Of a DNA stretch of 25,180 nucleotides, positions 21,287 to 25,180 are shown piece by piece; the first letter of the stretch is position 1, and each line of letters starts with the position of its first letter. This stretch comes from a virus. Under the pieces are notes generated by a model that saw only the letters and a program-made list of their open reading frames with translations, made no database searches and had not been told where the DNA came from. The translations under genes were made by a program, and so were the position numbers. Where the stretch lies: IMG/VR virus record IMGVR_UViG_3300047317_000619, positions 1-25,180 of that record; one strand, given 5' to 3'.

Positions 21287-23001
21287 TGAGTAATAAATCC
21301 TGCAATACCAGACACATTGTTACCGCTGGTGCCGATCCACGTTTGAGTGTTGGCGCCATCGCCGCGCTCGAGCATTGCCGCGAAGTGGAAACCTAGCTGG
21401 ACGAACCCGTCATAAGACGCATTGGGGCCTGTAATCTGGCCGACGTCGATCACTCGCGCAAAATTGGCACGCGTCGCAGAGCTAACAGTTGTGGAATCAA
21501 TCCCGATACCGACGAATGTTACGGCAAGGGTCGAAGTGGAATTTTGGACATTCCCGACGATATCAAGGTGCAGCAGCGAGCCGGTCAATCCCGCCAGATA
21601 TGCCACCTGATTGGCCGTGTTTGCATTCGCCTGCCTGAATGTCGCAATCGAATAGGTCCAGCTCGCCGCAGGATCGCGCCTCAAGAGCGGCCGCGGCTCC
21701 CGATTGTAGACGTTGTAGAGAAATCGCTTCGCCAGGCTATCTTCCGTCACTCCGTCCGCCGTGGTGCGGAGAGAGCCGACATATGTCGCCTTGCCGGCCG
21801 CGACGACGGTCGTGTTGCCGGTCGCGCTGCCCCAGCGGATCGTGATCGAGTTCGTGTTCGTCCAGATACCGTTGATCAGCTGAATGTCGGTCGAACCCGC
21901 GCCGGTGCCGCGCGCAGTGTCGGAGCCGGCCACCGCACCAGCGTTCCACGCAGGCCCCGTTCCAAGTCGAATCGTGCCGGCGTCGTTGATGACGAACAGG
22001 TCGAAATTCTTGCCGGACTGATGGTAGCCGGTGTCAGTGTTGGTGCTGTCCAACGCCAAAGACAGCTGTGAGAACGCCGTCGGCACCACGTACGTGCCGT
22101 CGTAGATCGAGATCTGATTGCCGCCCGCGCCCGGCGTATAATAGACGGTGGTCGCGCCGGTGACGTCGGTCGTTGGCAGAAGCACATTGGATGTCAGGGT
22201 CAGCCGGCCGCCGGGCGGCACGGTGATGTTCAGCGCGCCAGTCTGGCCATTCAGCGCCGAGACGCCCACTGAACCCGGCGACCCCGCGGTCGCGAAAGCC
22301 CAATCGGCGAAGGTGCCGGAACCGCCAATGTTCGTGACGTTGATGGCCAGGGCCGTCCCCGAATAGGACGAGACCGTGCCTTCCATGAAGTTGGCGCCGT
22401 TCGCGGCTGACGACGCGCGCACATAGTTACCGACTTGATAGGCCAGCCCGGCCTGGGTCGTGAACGTCTTGGTGACGCTGTTGGCGATCGCCAGCGAGGT
22501 CGACGACGTTCCGCCGTACCCGGCCCCCGTCGGGCCGACGTTGCCCGTGGTGCCTGTAGCACCGGTCGCGCCTGTAGCTCCGGTTGCCCCTGCCGCACCC
22601 GTAGGCCCCTGCGGGCCGGCGACCAGCGCAGCCACAAGCACCCAGCGGCCGGCGGCAAGGTCGGCGGCGAACACTGCCGAGGTGTGCGCCTGCACGCACC
22701 GGTACAAATTCGAATTGATGACGACGCTGTTGCCGAGCTGGTAAGCCGTCCCCGTGGCCCACGCGTTGGCCGGCGCGAGGCCCGCCGTCTGCAAGCTCAA
22801 CGACAGGCTCTCGTAGGTGACAGAGCCATTGGCCAACTGGCCATCGTCCCGCTGGATCAACGCGAGATTGGCCTCGATGCCGTCGGTCGTCGCCTTGACG
22901 GCGTTGAACTCGACGTCGAGCGCCTGGCCGGGGAAGTTGGCCAGCGTCGCGCTGTCGGAAACGAAGGAGTGCTGTGGCGTGTACTCGGGAGGCTGCGACA
23001 T
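21283..23001 (-). CDS. Tail fibre with collagen-like repeat
   Basis: 572 aa. The N-terminal about 65 residues (MSQPPEYTPQHSF ... EANLALIQRDDGQLANGS) match the other fibre. A carbohydrate-binding-like module (about 79-122, NLYRCVQAHTSAVFAADLAA) follows, then eleven Gly-X-Y triplets (129-161) that would trimerise the shaft. A polar, Thr/Ser/Gly-rich beta region and a C-terminal domain (RREPA then SWTYSIATFRQANANT) likely bind the receptor. The start is supported by the conserved MSQPP opening; the ribosome-binding site is weak. It is coupled to the downstream SASA esterase. Promoter-like element D lies 62 bases upstream. Confidence 0.82.
   Translation of the reverse strand: MSQPPEYTPQHSFVSDSATLANFPGQALDVEFNAVKATTDGIEANLALIQRDDGQLANGSVTYESLSLSLQTAGLAPANAWATGTAYQLGNSVVINSNLYRCVQAHTSAVFAADLAAGRWVLVAALVAGPQGPTGAAGATGATGATGATGTTGNVGPTGAGYGGTSSTSLAIANSVTKTFTTQAGLAYQVGNYVRASSAANGANFMEGTVSSYSGTALAINVTNIGGSGTFADWAFATAGSPGSVGVSALNGQTGALNITVPPGGRLTLTSNVLLPTTDVTGATTVYYTPGAGGNQISIYDGTYVVPTAFSQLSLALDSTNTDTGYHQSGKNFDLFVINDAGTIRLGTGPAWNAGAVAGSDTARGTGAGSTDIQLINGIWTNTNSITIRWGSATGNTTVVAAGKATYVGSLRTTADGVTEDSLAKRFLYNVYNREPRPLLRRDPAASWTYSIATFRQANANTANQVAYLAGLTGSLLHLDIVGNVQNSTSTLAVTFVGIGIDSTTVSSATRANFARVIDVGQITGPNASYDGFVQLGFHFAAMLERGDGANTQTWIGTSGNNVSGIAGFITQ
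22519..22617 (-). repeat. Collagen-like Gly-X-Y coding repeat
   Basis: It encodes eleven consecutive triplets within the fibre: GPQ, GPT, GAA, four GAT, GTT, GNV, GPT, GAG. The DNA is a run of similar 9-base units, a hotspot for slippage and length variation between strains. Collagen-like stretches form triple helices in phage fibres (family knowledge). Confidence 0.85.
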
Positions 23002-23062
23002 CAGGGGGTCTTCACGTTGAAGATCGCCGCCGGCGAGCGCAGCTATTGTCGGCCAGGGGTGG

Positions 23063-23091
23063 AATATATCTCAGTTCGCGACACGCGGCAA
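23063..23091 (-). promoter_or_regulatory. Phage promoter-like element D (upstream of collagen fibre)
   Basis: Minus-strand core TGTCGCGAACTGAGAT (23083-23068), the most divergent copy at its last base. TTGCCG (23091-23086) and TATATT (23068-23063) give a sigma70-like pair with 17-base spacing, shifted two bases relative to the other copies. It begins just after the stop of the 125-aa gene and lies about 60 bases before the fibre start. Confidence 0.55.
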
Positions 23092-23093
23092 CG

Positions 23094-23471
23094 TCAGACG
23101 CCGAGATCGTTGCTGATCTGACCGAGTTCGGAGAGCACCGCGGCGGCTTCGTCCTCGATCGTCTTGGCCATCGAACTCGTGACGTGCGCGACCGCGGCCT
23201 TGGCTTCGTTGATCTTGCCAACCGCGGCCTGCACCTGCGCGACGCCATCGACCCGCTGCTGCGCCAGCCCTGCGCGCGCGTCATCCACGATGGCCTTGAG
23301 ACTTGCGGCGAAACTGCCGGGTGCGGGAGCGGTCATGGCGGGCTTTTCCGTTGGAACTGTCGAGAGATCGGCGATCGCGGTGGCGAGGTGCTGATCCAGC
23401 TGCTGGCTGGCGGTCATCGCATCACGCACCGGTCGGAATTCTTCGCCGTTGGGATGCTCTTGGACGGTCAT
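23094..23471 (-). CDS. Hypothetical helical protein (125 aa)
   Basis: Starts MTVQEHPNGEEFRPVRDAMT. The N-terminal part is polar, and the C-terminal half is a long Ala/Val/Glu helix (VAQVQAAVGKINEAKAAVAH, TSSMAKTIEDEAAAVLSELG) with a possible coiled coil. The ATG overlaps the preceding stop (ATGA). It is the last gene of a four-gene run that begins downstream of element B. It may be a chaperone or structural adaptor of the fibre that follows, but there is no direct evidence. Confidence 0.65.
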   Translation of the reverse strand: MTVQEHPNGEEFRPVRDAMTASQQLDQHLATAIADLSTVPTEKPAMTAPAPGSFAASLKAIVDDARAGLAQQRVDGVAQVQAAVGKINEAKAAVAHVTSSMAKTIEDEAAAVLSELGQISNDLGV

Positions 23472-23587
23472 CGACGGCCCTTGGGAATGCCGAAGCGCTC
23501 CATGACGAGCAGAAACACGGCGATACCTACGGCGGCCAGGATGAAAGGTGCTGCGGCTTGCGCTTGGCCGACGAAATTTGGAATCAC
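23468..23587 (-). CDS. Miniature membrane protein (39 aa)
   Basis: From GTG 23587-23585 (overlapping the previous stop as GTGA) the product reads MIPNFVGQAQAAAPFILAAV and continues GIAVFLLVMERFGIPKGRR. Residues 12-29 form one hydrophobic helix, with a basic C-terminus. Its stop overlaps the next ATG (ATGA). The coupled overlaps on both ends make it very likely to be real. A single-span pinholin or lysis role cannot be excluded, but the gene is far from any recognisable endolysin. Confidence 0.6.
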   Translation of the reverse strand: MIPNFVGQAQAAAPFILAAVGIAVFLLVMERFGIPKGRR

Positions 23588-23697
23588 GGGCGCAGCTTGA
23601 CGAGAACGACGAGCTTGCCGTTGAGCTTGGCGACCTTCGCCCGTCCCAGCGCGATCATGAGCGCGTAGGGCTTCATCCGTTTGCGGGTCTTCTTCAT
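23584..23697 (-). CDS. Small basic protein (37 aa)
   Basis: The ATG at 23697-23695 is two bases after the previous stop; an upstream extension only mirrors the previous gene. The product starts MKKTRKRMKPYALMIALGRA and continues KVAKLNGKLVVLVKLRP. The N-terminus carries seven basic residues in ten, followed by a small strand-rich end, so it may bind nucleic acid. It is followed by GTGA coupling. Function unknown. Confidence 0.55.
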   Translation of the reverse strand: MKKTRKRMKPYALMIALGRAKVAKLNGKLVVLVKLRP

Positions 23698-23699
23698 CG

Positions 23700-23927
23700 T
23701 CAGGCTCCGGGAATCATCGCGGGCATGTGACCGGCACGGCCAGCGGGGTGTCCGCCAGCGTTCAGGGGCAGCGGCGCGCCGGGCATTTGCGGCGCGGGGC
23801 CCGCTGCGTGATGCATCGGGGCCGGTCGAGCTGCGGAGGCGTGGCGCTGAAGCATGGCGGCCAGGGGTGACGGCGCCGGCGATGCGCTGTGAGGCGCGGC
23901 GGGTGCGTGAGTGTGGCCTGGGATCAT
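23700..23927 (-). CDS. Pro/Ala/His-rich low-complexity protein (75 aa)
   Basis: MIPGHTHAPAAPHSASPAPS with a similar MPAMIPGA at the end; nine His residues among abundant Pro, Ala and Gly. Such sequence would be disordered and might bind metal. A good ribosome-binding site (AGAGGA) precedes the ATG, which supports expression. It is the first gene after element B, separated by about 135 bases in which I see nothing else. Structural linker is a guess only. Confidence 0.5.
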   Translation of the reverse strand: MIPGHTHAPAAPHSASPAPSPLAAMLQRHASAARPAPMHHAAGPAPQMPGAPLPLNAGGHPAGRAGHMPAMIPGA

Positions 23928-24062
23928 GTCGCGCCGTCCTCTTCAAAAATTCAGTGCCCGATATTTGGCGTTTGACCCCTTGGGAGCGAACCGGGAGGGA
24001 ATGGGGGACGGTTCAGGAGAGCGGGGAAAGCGAACTACGCGTCGGAGCAGCGGCGACGGATT

Positions 24063-24091
24063 AATCTCTCAGTTTTCTACACTCCCGTCAA
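24063..24091 (-). promoter_or_regulatory. Phage promoter-like element B (after HNH gene)
   Basis: TTGACG (24091-24086), then core TGTAGAAAACTGAGAG (24081-24066), then ATT. Standard spacing. The TGA stop of the HNH gene lies within TTGAC, the same arrangement as element A at the end of the portal gene. It would drive the four small genes at 23094-23927. Confidence 0.65.
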
Positions 24092-24516
24092 GAGACGAGC
24101 GCGTGCAGCTCCATGTACGCGACGATGCGCTTGGCGTCATCGAGCGTCATGTCAGACTTCCAGCGGTTGGCGCGAGCGCTGATGACCTGCACGTTGCCTT
24201 TAACGTAGCCCTCGTCGTTCCGGATACGATCGAGCGCTGGCGCGTGGTCGCGCTCCCCCTTCCCGGTTCGTGTCTTCCAAATTAGCGGGATGCCGAGGAT
24301 CGGGCACACATCCGGGATCACGATGTCCTCCGGGGCGATGTCAAACGGGACACCGTTGCGTTTGGCGCGAGCCTTCGCCGCATCGAATTTGAGCCGGAGG
24401 TTGTACGCGGGATTTTCCCGCTTGTGACGCTGGTAAAAGTCTCGGGCGTATTGCCGAACCTTTTCGCGGTTGGCGTCTCTCCAAGCTCTCTGCAACTTCT
24501 GTTTTCGCGTCTCCAT
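24088..24516 (-). CDS. HNH-type endonuclease-like protein
   Basis: 142 aa. The N-terminal half is basic and helical (METRKQKLQRAWRDANREKV). The second half has CPILGIPLIW (71-80), DHAPALDRIRNDEGYVKGN (90-108) and VISARANRWKSDMTLDDA, a pattern found in short phage HNH/endonuclease VII-like proteins ('CPVLGIPL ... SLDRIDNSKGY ... VISWRANRLKSDA'). It may nick or cut DNA; phage HNH proteins next to terminases often help packaging. The full set of metal ligands is not all visible, so activity is uncertain. The start ATG is directly preceded by element C. Confidence 0.7.
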   Translation of the reverse strand: METRKQKLQRAWRDANREKVRQYARDFYQRHKRENPAYNLRLKFDAAKARAKRNGVPFDIAPEDIVIPDVCPILGIPLIWKTRTGKGERDHAPALDRIRNDEGYVKGNVQVISARANRWKSDMTLDDAKRIVAYMELHALVS

Positions 24517-24517
24517 T

Positions 24518-24533
24518 CTCTCAGTTTACCACG
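24518..24533 (-). promoter_or_regulatory. Phage promoter-like element C (abuts HNH start)
   Basis: Minus-strand core CGTGGTAAACTGAGAG followed by AATG, where ATG is the HNH start. Upstream TTCAG replaces TTGAC at the same 12-base distance. As with element E, a transcript starting at the GAGAG would be nearly leaderless. Confidence 0.5.
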
Positions 24534-24547
24534 TGACCCTGAAATCT

Positions 24548-24564
24548 CAAATTTCAAAAATTTG
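24548..24564. repeat. AT-rich inverted repeat upstream of HNH gene
   Basis: CAAATTT-CAA-AAATTTG on the plus strand: 7-bp arms around a 3-base spacer. It stands out in G+C-rich surroundings and lies just upstream of element C, so it could be an operator or a small bent site. It is part of a 169-base gap (24517-24685) with no gene. Confidence 0.5.
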
Positions 24565-24666
24565 GGAGAGGCACACTACGGCATCTTTGCCTTGAGAGGT
24601 CGGGGGGTGCCGGCAGGGCCTAGGGTGCCCGGTCAGGCGCCGCGCCCCACGCTCGAGGCACGCTAT

Positions 24667-24681
24667 CGCCTATACTAGGCG
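24667..24681. repeat. Inverted repeat after the small terminase gene
   Basis: CGCCTA-TAC-TAGGCG on the plus strand, five bases beyond the stop of the small subunit gene; 6-bp arms and no T tract, so it is a poor terminator. A protein-binding or packaging-recognition site is possible because terminase small subunits often bind near their own gene, but this is speculative. Confidence 0.4.
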
Positions 24682-24685
24682 CCAA

Positions 24686-25180
24686 TTACATAATATCATC
24701 AAGGGCTTGTGCATTCGTTGGCGCTGCTTTGGCGCTAGACACGTCTTTTGCGCGCCCCGATATCTCGCCTTCCAGCTTGTCCGCCAGCTCGCGCAGCTCG
24801 CCCATTGACATCTCGTTTAGCGGTTTCGCGGCGTTAGACGTCTGAGCGACGGCCTTTGGGGCAATATGCCCTGCTCTGTTGAGAATGTCGCGCGCGCAGA
24901 CGACACGAAGGCGCGGATCCGCCGTCTTATCGCCCGCGATGTCCTGCAGCACGCGATTCGCGACAACGGCGCCTATCGCCAGATCTTTGGCCACCCCGAC
25001 TTGTATCGCGGCGATGATCGCAGGCTGTTGCAACATGGCCCATGAAATCTCTCGAGCTGTGTCTTTGGAATAGCCGGCATCGATCGCCGCATCGGTTTTG
25101 TCGCGTCCTGCAATTATTGCTCGAACGAAAGCCTTTTGCTTGTCCGTGAAGTCTCTCGTTACAACGATGTCGAAGGCCAC
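24686..25180 (-). CDS. terS: Terminase small subunit-like protein (start at window edge)
   Basis: The frame is open to the edge; GTG at 25180-25178 could be the true start, giving 164 aa, but the gene may begin further upstream. TDKQKAFVRAIIAGRDKTDA followed by AIDAGYSKDTAREISW resembles the N-terminal DNA-binding helix-turn-helix of terminase small subunits, and LQQPAIIAAIQVGV follows as in that family. The C-terminal part is helical and polar (GELRELADKLEGEI). It would recognise the packaging site and recruit the large subunit. The large subunit lies about 7 kb downstream, an unusual separation. Confidence 0.8.
   Translation of the reverse strand: MAFDIVVTRDFTDKQKAFVRAIIAGRDKTDAAIDAGYSKDTAREISWAMLQQPAIIAAIQVGVAKDLAIGAVVANRVLQDIAGDKTADPRLRVVCARDILNRAGHIAPKAVAQTSNAAKPLNEMSMGELRELADKLEGEISGRAKDVSSAKAAPTNAQALDDIM

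Noticed and set aside
18712-23001. Diversity-generating retroelement target repeat in the fibre genes
   Set aside because: No reverse transcriptase and no variable/template repeat pair could be seen; the collagen and beta repeats are protein-structural.
1-25180. tRNA genes, CRISPR arrays, insertion sequences, integrase or attachment site
   Set aside because: No cloverleaf with the T-loop consensus, no regularly spaced repeats, no transposase or integrase motifs were found in reading both strands.

Overview
The window is a compact, high-G+C segment of a tailed double-stranded DNA bacteriophage, most likely a podovirus. The virion genes follow the order large terminase, portal, scaffold, major capsid protein, capsid accessory protein, head-tail adaptor, nozzle-like tail protein, then internal virion proteins resembling the T7 gp13 and gp14 types. 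The high G+C, several GTG starts and the CTTGAC-type -35 elements fit an alphaproteobacterial host, but no gene here identifies the host. There is no integrase, repressor, tRNA, rRNA, CRISPR or insertion sequence, so lifestyle cannot be decided.

Layout, read in the direction of minus-strand transcription (right to left): small terminase subunit at the right edge; HNH-type endonuclease; four small, tightly coupled unknown genes; a collagen-containing tail fibre and a coupled SASA-type SGNH esterase; a second fibre with a collar-like C-terminus; a metallophosphoesterase, a 50-aa gene, the large terminase and the portal. Next come a 100-aa virion-like protein coupled to a second SGNH-hydrolase-containing protein. 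A block of thirteen small genes on the PLUS strand (9129-12123) then interrupts the structural run. Minus-strand genes resume with scaffold, capsid, adaptor, nozzle, a GNAT-like protein and two internal virion proteins, with a further gene running off the left edge. Genes are packed with many ATGA or GTGA stop/start overlaps, which implies translational coupling.

The main unexplained signal is a family of eight near-identical elements, consensus YGTNGNRAACTGAGAG. Four carry TTGAC exactly 12 bases upstream of AACTGAGAG. Seven face the minus-strand genes and sit at cassette boundaries, one of them inside the metallophosphoesterase gene. The eighth faces the plus strand at 1581-1606 and is followed by a 23-codon ORF and a strong intrinsic terminator: a self-contained small transcription unit. 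I infer that the elements are phage-specific promoters. The recognising polymerase or activator must be outside the window or from the host.

Other points of interest are the plus-strand accessory block, which includes a Lar-like anti-restriction candidate, a zinc-ribbon protein, two miniature membrane proteins and a possible structured RNA; a 40-codon signal-peptide-like ORF opposite the fibre genes; two different SGNH hydrolases; and two fibres sharing an N-terminal anchor. By eye, the plus-strand block and the two hydrolase genes look less G+C-rich than the structural core, which fits later acquisition.
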